The notes under the pieces are model-generated. The model did not search any database and had not been told where the DNA came from. It was given only the letters and a program-made list of their open reading frames with translations. A program made the position numbers and the translations under genes. DNA of 64,000 nt from Candidatus Ribeiella danica (GTDB lineage: Bacteria; Chloroflexota; Chloroflexia; Chloroflexales; Roseiflexaceae), in assembly GCA_016717335.1 (NCBI GenBank), contig JADKFS010000001.1:1984001-2048000 (forward strand), in the 5' to 3' direction. Shown piece after piece: positions 1 through 6,812 of this stretch. Position 1 is the first letter of the stretch, and each line of letters starts with the position of its first letter.

Positions 1-65
1 GAGGGCACCGGGTACGGATTCTTGTCGGTGCGTGGCAGCGTGGGCGGCTCGACGATCGCTGTCAT
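1..65 (-). CDS. nuoD: NADH-quinone oxidoreductase subunit D, N-terminal fragment (cut by window edge)
   Basis: Only the first 21 codons are visible, reading M-T-A-I-V-E-P-P and continuing past base 1. The frame lies directly downstream of nuoC in the minus-strand order nuoA-B-C-D, which is the standard order for complex I operons, so NuoD (49 kDa subunit, part of the quinone-binding peripheral arm) is the expected gene. The visible residues alone are not diagnostic; the call rests on synteny. A 72-base gap carrying a heptamer repeat separates it from nuoC. Confidence 0.7.
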   Translation of the reverse strand, partial: MTAIVEPPTLPRTDKNPYPVP

Positions 66-80
66 AACAACCCTCTAGCG

Positions 81-134
81 AGTTTTGAGTTTTGAGCTAG
101 GTCTTCAACTCAAAACTCAAAACTCAAAATTCAC
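81..134. repeat. Inverted heptamer array between nuoC and nuoD
   Basis: AGTTTTG twice (81-94) faces AACTCAA three times plus AATTCAC (107-134). The same unit family is at 14055-14128. Confidence 0.85.
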
Positions 135-137
135 AAC

Positions 138-656
138 TTATTCTTTGGCAAACGACTTATGCGCGTAGATCTGGTCCTGGTTGAACGTGAACGCCACTTC
201 CTCCCCGCCCAGCGGCACGTCCTTGCGCAGCGGGTAGCCCTCCCAGTCATCCGGCATCAGAATGCGATACAGGCCGGGGTGACCGGTGAAGGTAAGGCCG
301 AGCAGGTCGAACGCCTCGCGCTCCTGCCAGTTGGCGGTGGCCCACAGCCCGGTCAGTGTCGGCACCGACGGGTCGTGCTCGGGCGCGCCGACCTTGAGCG
401 CGACGCGGTGGTGGTTCTGCATCGAGAGCAGGTGGTAGACGACCTCGAAGCGCGGGCTGCGTCCGAGGTAGTCGACGCCGCACAGGTTCTCGAGGAAGCC
501 GTAGCTCAGCTGCGGGTCGTCGCGCAGAAAGCGCGCCACCTCGACGATCGACTCGCGCCTGATGTAGACGCTGAGCAGGCCGCGGAACTCGCTGGTCTTC
601 TCGATCGCGGCGGGCAGCGCCGCGCGCAGCCGCTCGATCACCGTCGCGTTGTCCAT
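138..656 (-). CDS. nuoC: NADH-quinone oxidoreductase subunit C
   Basis: This 172-residue protein is the 30 kDa subunit of respiratory complex I, in the cytoplasmic connecting module next to NuoB and NuoD. The family signature is clear at residues 110-149: a W-Q-E-R-E-A-F-D-L-L-G start, then G-H-P, then R-I-L-M-P-D-D-W-E-G and P-L-R-K-D. Length is normal for an unfused NuoC. It is the third gene of the minus-strand nuo operon; a 153-base gap with an inverted heptamer array separates it from nuoB, which is unusually long for this operon. Confidence 0.97.
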   Translation of the reverse strand: MDNATVIERLRAALPAAIEKTSEFRGLLSVYIRRESIVEVARFLRDDPQLSYGFLENLCGVDYLGRSPRFEVVYHLLSMQNHHRVALKVGAPEHDPSVPTLTGLWATANWQEREAFDLLGLTFTGHPGLYRILMPDDWEGYPLRKDVPLGGEEVAFTFNQDQIYAHKSFAKE

Positions 657-665
657 ATCCCCTCC

Positions 666-812
666 AGTAGTCAGATGTCAGTAGTCAAATATCAGTACCG
701 CTGTGATCCATCGACACGCATCGCTCTTCGTAGTCTGATATCAGTACCGCTGCCACCGATCGACACACATTGCTCTTCGACGAAGCTACTGACTACTGAC
801 TACTGACTACTA
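666..812. repeat. Inverted heptamer array with a 49-bp direct repeat between nuoB and nuoC
   Basis: AGTAGTC, AGATGTC, AGTAGTC, AAATATC (666-693) face three CTACTGA units (786-806). Between them ATATCAGTACCGCTG ... GCTCTTCG occurs twice, from 689 and from 738, 49 bases apart with a few changes. Confidence 0.85.
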
Positions 813-1325
813 CGCAAAGATCTTTTCCTTCTTCTCCAGCGGCCGCAGCTCCCCGGTGATGCGCATGCGCTTGACCTTCTCGTGGAGCATGATGATGCCG
901 TCGATCAGCGCCTCCGGCCGCGGCGGGCAGCCCGCCACGTACACGTCGACCGGCACGATCTCGTCGACGCCCTGGACGACCGCGTAGTTGTTGAACACGC
1001 CCGCGCACGAGGCGCAGTCTCCCATCGCGATCACCCACTTCGGGTCGCTCATCTGATCGTACAGGCGGCGGACGACCGGCGCCATCTTGCGCGAGACGCG
1101 CCCGGCGACGATCATCAGGTCGGCCTGGCGCGGCGAGGCGCGGTTGATCTCCATGCCGAAGCGCGAGAGATCGTAGTTGGCGGCCTGCGAGCCCATCATC
1201 TCGATCGCGCAGCAGGCCAGGCCGAACAGCAGCGGCCACATAGCGTTGGTGCGGCCCCAGTTCACCACCGTCTCGAGCGTCGTCGTGACGATGCCCATGT
1301 CGCCGGCTTTTTCTTCTAGTCCCAT
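810..1325 (-). CDS. nuoB: NADH-quinone oxidoreductase subunit B
   Basis: NuoB (171 residues) holds the terminal [4Fe-4S] cluster N2 that passes electrons to quinone. The ligand set is complete: adjacent Cys38-Cys39 in G-L-A-C-C-A-I-E-M, Cys104 in G-D-C-A-S-C, and Cys133 in A-G-C-P-P-R-P. The start overlaps the end of nuoA by 10 bases, indicating translational coupling. The stop codon falls inside the first CTACTGA-type repeat unit that follows the gene, so the repeat array abuts the coding region. Confidence 0.98.
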   Translation of the reverse strand: MGLEEKAGDMGIVTTTLETVVNWGRTNAMWPLLFGLACCAIEMMGSQAANYDLSRFGMEINRASPRQADLMIVAGRVSRKMAPVVRRLYDQMSDPKWVIAMGDCASCAGVFNNYAVVQGVDEIVPVDVYVAGCPPRPEALIDGIIMLHEKVKRMRITGELRPLEKKEKIFA

Positions 1326-1672
1326 TCGAGCGCCCCTCGCTTCCAGATGTAAATGAAGCCGATCAGCAGGATGAGCATAAACAGGCCCATCTCGATCAGG
1401 CCAAAGACGCCGAGCCGCTTGTAGACCAGCGCGTAGGGGAAGAAGAAGATAACCTCAATGTCGAACAGGATAAAGATCATCGCCACGAGGTTGAACTTGA
1501 TCGGGAAGCGCCGCTGCGCCGGGCCGATCGGCTCCATGCCCGACTCATACGGCATCAGCTTGCGCTTAGTCGGCCGCTGAGGGCCCAGGAGGCCGGAGGC
1601 GATTGTCACGAAGACGGCGATGAAGAGCGCTATCAGGAACAGAACCAGGATCGGCAGGTAATCCGAAAGCAT
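1316..1672 (-). CDS. nuoA: NADH-quinone oxidoreductase subunit A
   Basis: NuoA is a 118-residue membrane subunit of complex I. It has three predicted membrane helices: residues 4-28, about 63-83 and about 90-111. Between the first two lies the family loop K-x-x-P-Y-E-S-G-M-E-P, followed by R-F-P-I-K-F. It is the first gene of the operon, preceded by a consensus promoter at 1798-1825, and overlaps nuoB. Confidence 0.97.
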   Translation of the reverse strand: MLSDYLPILVLFLIALFIAVFVTIASGLLGPQRPTKRKLMPYESGMEPIGPAQRRFPIKFNLVAMIFILFDIEVIFFFPYALVYKRLGVFGLIEMGLFMLILLIGFIYIWKRGALEWD

Positions 1673-1797
1673 CGCTCACGCTCCTTGTCGCGTCGGCCTG
1701 GTCGGCGGAATCGGCTGAGTATCAGGTGCCAGGAGCCGTATGCGGCGACGCAACCTGTGAGCGCTCTGGCTCCGTTGGATCTGCTAGTGCGCCCTGC

Positions 1798-1825
1798 ATT
1801 ATACCCTGTTTGGCGCTTGTGTCAA
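1798..1825 (-). promoter_or_regulatory. Promoter of the nuo operon
   Basis: On the minus strand TTGACA (1820-1825) and TATAAT (1798-1803) are both perfect sigma-70 hexamers with a 16-base spacer. Transcription would start near 1790 and give a leader of roughly 118 nt before the nuoA ATG at 1672. Confidence 0.85.
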
Positions 1826-1922
1826 GAAGAACAAAGTTCGAGCGCGTACTATACGCGCGCTCGCTGCGAAGCAGTTCGCTAACCTGATCACCCCGCCCGA
1901 TCGGGGATCAAGTAAGGGCGGA

Positions 1923-1953
1923 GGAGCGGCTTCGGCTATGCCGAAACCGCTCC
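1923..1953. repeat. Stem-loop with TAT loop
   Basis: A 14-bp stem with one mismatch and a TAT loop (GGAGCGG half-stem), located between the terminator of the S1 gene and the nuo promoter. It may act as a second transcription barrier or mRNA end. Confidence 0.6.
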
Positions 1954-1958
1954 AACGA

Positions 1959-1996
1959 TAAAAAAGCCCCCCTCTCCCAGTGGAAGAGGGGGGCTG
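1959..1996 (-). terminator. Rho-independent terminator of the S1-domain gene
   Basis: Read on the minus strand, a G+C-rich stem with GCCCCCCTCTTCC and its near-complement is followed by a run of six T residues. It lies 13 bases after the stop of the S1 gene. Confidence 0.85.
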
Positions 1997-2008
1997 AAGG
2001 GGCTCTTG

Positions 2009-3211
2009 TTACGAGACCTGCTCGGGCTGCGGGGCTGGCTTCTCGACAGCCGGGGCGGCTGCGGCCGCGGCGCTGTTGTTGTTGCCGCGATCGCCCTCGC
2101 TCACGCGGCGCAGGCTCAGGCCCATGCGCTGGCGCTGCTTGTCGAGGCTGATGATCTTGGCCGTGACAACCTGGCCGGGCTGCAGCAGGTCGCGCGGCTG
2201 GGCCTGCGGGTCGACATCCAGCTCGCTGGCGTGGATCAGGCCCTCGACCGCCTCCTCGATCTGCACGAACGCGCCGAACGGCGCCACGTTGGTCACCGGC
2301 CCGCTGACGATCTGGCCGAGGCTGTAGCGCTGGTCGATCGTCTCCCACGGGTTCGACTGTAGCCGCCGCAGGCTCAGGCCGATCCGCTCGCGGTCGGCGT
2401 CGATCTCGACGACCATGACCTTGACCTCCTGGCCGGGGCTGAGCACCTCGCGCGGGTGGTTGACGCGCTGCCAGGACAGCTCGGAGATGTGCGCCAGGCC
2501 GTCGGCGCCGCCCAGGTCGATGAACGCGCCGAAGTTGGTGAGCTGGTTGACCCGGCCGGACAGGATATCGCCCGGCTGCAGCTCGGTGAGCAGGCGGTGC
2601 TTCTGGGCCTTGCGCCACTCCTGCGTCGCGCTGCGCTCGGACAGCACCAGCCGGTTGCGCTCGCGGTCGACCTCGATCACCTTGAGCGGGATCGTCTGGC
2701 CGACCATGCGCTGCAGCGCCTGCTGGCGCTCCTCCGAGGCCGTGCGCCCGTGCAGCTGCGCGACCTGCGAGGCCGGCACGAAGCCGCGGATGCGGTTGAA
2801 CTGCACCAGCAGGCCGCCCTTGTTGTAGCCGATCACCTGGCCCTGGATGATGCCGCCGTCGACCTGGAGCCGCGCGGCCTCCTCCCAGTCCTTGGCAACC
2901 TGGACCATCGTGAGCGACAGGACCAGGTCGCCCTCTTTGTTCTCGGGGTCCTGCACATAGACCTGGATCGGCGCGCCGACGCGCAGGCTGCTGATATACT
3001 CTTCGCCCATCGCCCGCAGGTCTTGCTGAGGGATGACGCCCTCGCGCTTGGTGCCGATCGAGACGAGAACGCCGTTGTCCTCGATCTGCATCACCACACC
3101 GTCGCGCAGCTCGCCGCGCTGGGGCCGGGCATAATCATACTCGTCGAGCAGTTGAGTCCAATCAAGCTCTTCAACATCATTCAGGTCTGCATTGCTCGGA
3201 GACAAGGTCAT
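2009..3211 (-). CDS. rpsA: S1 RNA-binding domain protein (30S ribosomal protein S1 family)
   Basis: The 400-residue protein has four S1 (OB-fold) repeats at about 35-105, 120-193, 211-281 and 298-367. The last two are the best conserved, with N-F-G-A-F-I-D-L and P-F-G-A-F-V-Q-I and closing G-L-S-L-R-R. The C-terminal tail is rich in Ala, Pro and Gln. Proteins with four repeats act as ribosomal S1 in deep-branching and Gram-positive lineages, helping mRNA binding; a regulatory S1 paralogue is the alternative. The gene stands alone, with a consensus promoter, a leader of about 280 nt and a strong terminator. Confidence 0.9.
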   Translation of the reverse strand: MTLSPSNADLNDVEELDWTQLLDEYDYARPQRGELRDGVVMQIEDNGVLVSIGTKREGVIPQQDLRAMGEEYISSLRVGAPIQVYVQDPENKEGDLVLSLTMVQVAKDWEEAARLQVDGGIIQGQVIGYNKGGLLVQFNRIRGFVPASQVAQLHGRTASEERQQALQRMVGQTIPLKVIEVDRERNRLVLSERSATQEWRKAQKHRLLTELQPGDILSGRVNQLTNFGAFIDLGGADGLAHISELSWQRVNHPREVLSPGQEVKVMVVEIDADRERIGLSLRRLQSNPWETIDQRYSLGQIVSGPVTNVAPFGAFVQIEEAVEGLIHASELDVDPQAQPRDLLQPGQVVTAKIISLDKQRQRMGLSLRRVSEGDRGNNNSAAAAAAPAVEKPAPQPEQVS

Positions 3212-3472
3212 GAAGAAACCTCCAGGGTTTTAGGATAGTTGCCTGCCGCTCCGCTGCCTGGCGACAGTCGCGAATAAGATCGCCCTTCGCGAAAGCGGAA
3301 GGGGCCAGCACGGCCCGCAGCGACCATACGGTCTGCACGCCGTATAGACGCTCCGAGGCGTCGTCAGCGCTCGCCGCGCCCAGTGCCGGTGCCCGCGAAG
3401 GCTCCGCGCTGGCTGGCTCCTGATGTCTCAACGTTGCTGCGTTCGAGGTGCGGGAGATAAGCCGGTGGCGGA

Positions 3473-3488
3473 GTAAAATATATTTTAC
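3473..3488. promoter_or_regulatory. Perfect 16-bp palindrome at the S1-gene transcription start
   Basis: GTAAAATATATTTTAC is an exact inverted repeat lying just downstream of the minus-strand -10 box, covering roughly +3 to +18. Its position and A+T content in a G+C-rich region suggest a repressor operator. Confidence 0.5.
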
Positions 3489-3497
3489 ACTCGCAAT

Positions 3498-3526
3498 ATT
3501 ATACCGCAGTGCCCAGGGGCTGTCAA
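3498..3526 (-). promoter_or_regulatory. Promoter of the S1-domain gene
   Basis: On the minus strand TTGACA (3521-3526) and TATAAT (3498-3503) match consensus exactly with a 17-base spacer. The predicted start is about 3491, giving a leader of about 280 nt before the ATG at 3211; an ATACGG/CCGTAT hairpin lies inside that leader. Confidence 0.88.
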
Positions 3527-3530
3527 ATAG

Positions 3531-3559
3531 TTGCGCTTCGCCCTACAATCGCCTATACT
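3531..3559 (+). promoter_or_regulatory. Promoter of the FkbM methyltransferase gene (possibly leaderless)
   Basis: TTGCGC (3531-3536), 17 bases, then TATACT (3554-3559). The predicted transcription start falls on or next to the ATG at 3566, which has no visible Shine-Dalgarno sequence. The promoter overlaps the divergent S1 promoter region. Confidence 0.6.
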
Positions 3560-3565
3560 TGCGCT

Positions 3566-4381
3566 ATGAAGACCCGGATCATTCGCTCTATGTATAAACG
3601 CCGGGCACTGCTGAAGCGGTTTATCTTCATCCGCCGGCCGGTGCCGATCCGGCTTGCGCGCTTCACGATCTACGTGCGCCTCGACGACTGGGCGGTCGGC
3701 GCGCGGATCGCCGTCAAGCGCAGCTACGAGCCGCACGTCAGCCGCGCGATCGATGCGCTGCTGCGGCCCGGTATGGTGGTGGTCGACGTCGGCGCGAACA
3801 TCGGCTACTACACGCTGCTGGCCGCCACGCGCGTCGGGCCGGCCGGCAAGGTGATCGCGTTCGAGCCGGGCGAGTCCAGCTGCGATCTGCTGCGGATGAG
3901 CCTGCGCGCGAACCGACTCGACAACGTGCAGCTGCACGCCTACGCGGTGGCCGACGCCGCCGGCACGGTCGGCTTCGGCATGGACGACAGCAACGGGCGG
4001 ATCAGCCGCGACGATCCGCTGCGATCGCCCTACCAGGTTCCGGCCGTGGCGCTCGACAGCTTCCTGAAGGACGAGCCGCGGGTCGACCTGATCAAGATGG
4101 ATATCGAGGGCGCCGAGGGCCGCGCGCTGCGCGGCATGCGCGACCTCGTGCGCCGGCACCGCCCGACGATCTTCAGCGAGCTCAGCCCGCGCGGCCTGGA
4201 GGTCGCATCGGGCCTGACCGCTCCGGCGTACATGGATCAGCTGCGCGGCCTGGGGTACGACCTGCACCTGCTGCGCCGCGGCGGCGCGGCCGAGGGGCCG
4301 CTGACCAACGAGCAGCTGTTGTCCGCGATCTCGGGCGGTGCCGATCACATAGACCTGATGGGCCGGCCAAGCAGCACATGA
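3566..4381 (+). CDS. FkbM-family SAM-dependent methyltransferase
   Basis: A 271-residue class I methyltransferase. The SAM-binding motif V-D-V-G-A-N-I-G-Y-Y-T lies near residue 75, the acidic loop F-E-P near 101, and the FkbM signature L-I-K-M-D-I-E-G-A-E near 172. FkbM enzymes methylate hydroxyl groups of sugars, polyketides or small metabolites; the substrate cannot be told. An open frame reaches upstream to 3509, but the ATG at 3566 fits the -10 box and the start of conserved sequence. The stop overlaps the next ATG (ATGA), so it is coupled to the metalloenzyme gene. Confidence 0.85.
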   Translation: MKTRIIRSMYKRRALLKRFIFIRRPVPIRLARFTIYVRLDDWAVGARIAVKRSYEPHVSRAIDALLRPGMVVVDVGANIGYYTLLAATRVGPAGKVIAFEPGESSCDLLRMSLRANRLDNVQLHAYAVADAAGTVGFGMDDSNGRISRDDPLRSPYQVPAVALDSFLKDEPRVDLIKMDIEGAEGRALRGMRDLVRRHRPTIFSELSPRGLEVASGLTAPAYMDQLRGLGYDLHLLRRGGAAEGPLTNEQLLSAISGGADHIDLMGRPSST

Positions 4382-5424
4382 GCCTGATCTTCATCTTCCT
4401 CGACGGAGTCGGCCTCGCGCCAGCCGGCCCCGACAACCCGCTGACCGACGCGGCGACCCCGGCGCTGCGGGCGCTGCTGGGCGGCCCGCTGACGATCGAG
4501 CAAGTAAGCGCGACCAAGGACGAACGACCAACGACCAAAGAGGACGCCGGCCTTGGTCGTTCATCGTTCGTCGTTCGTCAGGTTTTGCTCAAGCCGATCG
4601 ACGCGACTCTGGGCGTGGCCGGGCTGCCGCAGAGCGGGACCGGCCACACCGCGCTGCTGGCCGGCGTGAACGCGCCCGCGCTGCACGGCCACCACCAGCC
4701 GCACTTCCCACCCGTCGCGCTGCGCCCGCTGCTGGCCGAGCGCAGCATCTTCCGGCGCGTCGTCGCGCGCGGCGGCCGCGCCGCCTTCGCAAACGCCTTC
4801 GGGCCTGGCTACTGGGATGCAGTCGCCGCCCGCCGAATCCGCCGCTCGGCCAGCGTGATCGCCGCCGAGGGCGCCGGGCTGCGCTTCCGCGACGGCGACG
4901 ACCTGCGCCATGGCCGCGCGCTCTCTTGGGATGTCACCGGCGCGGCCATGCGCGACCGCGGCGTCGACGCCCCGATCGTCGGCGCGGCCGAGGCCGGCGC
5001 CAACCTGGCCCGGCTCGCAGCCAACCACGACCTGGTGTTCTACGAGAGCTTCCTGCCCGACCTGGCCGGCCACGGGCGGCTGACGGACGACCAACGACCG
5101 AGGGCCAACGACCAACAACCTGAGTTTAGCGAAGACGATTCCGAGAGCCTTTCGTCCTTGAGCGTTCGTCCTTGGTCCGTAGCGGCGCAGATCCAGGCAG
5201 TCATGGCGCTGCTGGACGGCCTGATCGGCGGGGCGCTGGGCGAGCTGCGCGCCGAGGACACGCTGCTGATCACCAGCGACCACGGCAATGTCGAGAGCCT
5301 GGCCGCGCCTGCGCACACCTACAACCCCGTGCCGCTGCTGGCTGTCGGCGCCGCGGCGCAGGCGTTCACGGGAGTGGCGAGTATCGTGGAGGTGGCGGAT
5401 GTGATCGACACGGTGACCCGCTGA
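4378..5424 (+). CDS. Alkaline phosphatase-superfamily metalloenzyme, phosphoglycerate mutase-like, with two in-frame repeat insertions
   Basis: The 348-residue protein has the metal-binding landmarks of the iPGM/alkaline-phosphatase superfamily: F-L-D-G-V-G at residues 7-12, S-G-T-G-H-T-A near 84, D-L-A-G-H near 228, and S-D-H-G-N plus H-T-Y-N-P-V-P near 300-315. It is shorter than true iPGM (about 510 residues), so the substrate is unknown; a phosphomutase- or phosphatase-type role is likely. Residues about 45-68 and 235-268 are encoded by heptamer arrays, are hydrophilic and low in complexity, and look like in-frame insertions. The frame stays open through both. Confidence 0.75.
   Translation: MSLIFIFLDGVGLAPAGPDNPLTDAATPALRALLGGPLTIEQVSATKDERPTTKEDAGLGRSSFVVRQVLLKPIDATLGVAGLPQSGTGHTALLAGVNAPALHGHHQPHFPPVALRPLLAERSIFRRVVARGGRAAFANAFGPGYWDAVAARRIRRSASVIAAEGAGLRFRDGDDLRHGRALSWDVTGAAMRDRGVDAPIVGAAEAGANLARLAANHDLVFYESFLPDLAGHGRLTDDQRPRANDQQPEFSEDDSESLSSLSVRPWSVAAQIQAVMALLDGLIGGALGELRAEDTLLITSDHGNVESLAAPAHTYNPVPLLAVGAAAQAFTGVASIVEVADVIDTVTR
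4512..4579. repeat. Inverted heptamer array inside the metalloenzyme gene (first)
   Basis: Five 7-base units in phase (GACCAAG, GACGAAC, GACCAAC, GACCAAA, GAGGACG; 4512-4546) face three reverse-complement-type units (GTCGTTC, ATCGTTC, GTCGTTC; 4556-4576). The array is translated in frame. Confidence 0.85.
5082..5180. repeat. Inverted heptamer array inside the metalloenzyme gene (second)
   Basis: Arm one (5082-5123) has six units such as GACCAAC and GGCCAAC. Arm two (5151-5178) has four units alternating TTCGTCC with TTGAGCG or TTGGTCC. It uses the same unit family as the array at 4512 and falls directly after the conserved D-x-x-G-H motif. Confidence 0.85.
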
Positions 5425-5488
5425 GGGGCCGCCTCTCACGCGGCGCCCCAGTGTTACCTTGTCACCTTTTCAGAGCGAGGAGAGGACG

Positions 5489-6328
5489 ATGCGACGAGTG
5501 GGCGTGCTGTACAACCCGTTCTCCGAGCAGTCGACGCGCACCTCGGTTGAGCTGGCTCTGTGGCTGCGCGCGCGCGGCATCGAGGTCTGGCGCGGAGTCT
5601 CGCACGAGGGCCGCGAGGAGCCGCAGGTGCTTGAGGGGCTGCAGCTGCTGGTGGCACTCGGCGGCGACGGCACGGTGCTGCGCGCGGCCCGGCTGGCTAT
5701 CCCGCGCGGCATCCCGGTGCTGCCGGTCGCGCTGGGGCACCTGAGCTTCATGGCCGAGCTGCAGCCCGAGGAGCTCGAGTCCGGCCTGGCGACGCTGCTT
5801 GCGGGCGGCGGCTGGCGCGATGAGCGCACGCTGATCGAGGCGACGATCTTCCACGACGGGCACGGCGGCGGGCCGCCCGAGCAGATCCAAGCGCTGAACG
5901 AGGTCGTGCTGGCGCGCGGCGAGATCAACCGCGTCGTGGCGATCGACGTCGAGATCTACAACACGCGCGTGACCAGCTACCACGCCGACGGGCTGATCGC
6001 CGCGACCGCGACCGGGTCGACCGCCTACGCGCTGGCGGCCGGCGGCCCGATCATCGACCCGCGCTCGCGCGCGCTGGTGCTGGTGCCGATCGCCGCGCAC
6101 CTGACCAACATCCCCTCGCTGGTGCTGCACGAAGACGCCGTGGTCACACTGAAGCTGCGCAGCCGCCACCCGGCCGCCTTCTCGTCCGACGGCCGCTTGA
6201 GCATCCCGCTGCACGAGGGCGACGTCGTGCAGGTGCGGCGGGCCCGGCAGACCTGCGTGTTCGCGCGGGTGCACCCGCCCAGCACCTTCTATGCGATGCT
6301 GACGCAGCGGCTGCGGAGAGATCCCTAG
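5489..6328 (+). CDS. nadK: NAD kinase
   Basis: NAD kinase phosphorylates NAD to NADP in the cytoplasm. The 279-residue protein has the catalytic G-G-D-G-T at 58-62, the N-E pair at 137-138 and the signature S-Y-H-A-D-G-L-I-A-A-T-A-T-G-S-T-A-Y at 163-180. The start at 5489 is preceded by GAGGAGAGG; an open frame of ten further codons lacks a good ribosome site. In the loop after the first motif the usual L-G-x-L-G-F reads L-G-H-L-S-F, a small change whose effect I cannot judge. Confidence 0.96.
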   Translation: MRRVGVLYNPFSEQSTRTSVELALWLRARGIEVWRGVSHEGREEPQVLEGLQLLVALGGDGTVLRAARLAIPRGIPVLPVALGHLSFMAELQPEELESGLATLLAGGGWRDERTLIEATIFHDGHGGGPPEQIQALNEVVLARGEINRVVAIDVEIYNTRVTSYHADGLIAATATGSTAYALAAGGPIIDPRSRALVLVPIAAHLTNIPSLVLHEDAVVTLKLRSRHPAAFSSDGRLSIPLHEGDVVQVRRARQTCVFARVHPPSTFYAMLTQRLRRDP

Positions 6329-6399
6329 GATACGCTCCGCGGCGTGTGCGGGGCTGCGCGCCCCGTGCCCCCCGCTCGCCACACACGCTTTCCGAGGGG

Positions 6400-6600
6400 C
6401 TGCGCGCCCCCCCCGTGCCCCCGCGGGCGGGGTGGGCCGGGGTGGGCCGCCACCCCCCGGCCGGGGCGTTGCCCCTGGACCCCAAAATAGATGCCACCTC
6501 GTGTTCAGTGCTTGACGCGCATGCCCGGCGGAATCCAGGCGCGGCGGGATACAACTGGCCTCGCAGGTATGGTGCTGGGCATGCACCACCACTATCGGAT
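6400..6600 (+). repeat. Dispersed intergenic element, copy A
   Basis: The 484-base gap after nadK is filled by a G/C-rich block (GGGGCTGCGCGCCCC type) followed by a ~115-base core from 6469. The core contains CCCCTGGACCCCAAAA, then GCGCATGCCCGGCGGAATCC, then GGCGCGGCGGGATACAAC. The same core recurs at 17028 and, inverted, at 38720. More G-rich low-complexity sequence follows to about 6720. I see no gene here. Confidence 0.8.
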
Positions 6601-6768
6601 ATGCCACAGGCTCATTTGCCGGAGGGGGGCCGGGGGCGCAGCGCCCCGGAGAAAGGGGATGCTGGCGCCATGCCCAGGGTGCGGGGGCGCAGCCCCGGGA
6701 AGACACCTGCGGGGCTGGGGCGCTGCGCCGCGGCTGCATCACTCACAGCACACGGCGGCGTGCGCCTG

Positions 6769-6777
6769 TGCTATAAT
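6769..6777 (+). promoter_or_regulatory. Extended -10 element before the DUF4870 gene
   Basis: TGCTATAAT (TG at 6769-6770, TATAAT at 6772-6777), 36 bases before the ATG. No good -35 box is visible, as is common for extended -10 promoters. Confidence 0.6.
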
Positions 6778-6812
6778 CGTGGCGCGAGCGCAGCTTACGT
6801 AGAGAGACCGCG

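Noticed and set aside
3177..3431. An 84-codon minus-strand frame in the leader of the S1 gene
   Set aside because: No ribosome site, no conserved pattern and it overlaps the S1 start; the region is better read as a structured leader.
4378..5424. Metalloenzyme gene considered a pseudogene because of two odd insertions
   Set aside because: The frame is open throughout and all metal-binding motifs are present.
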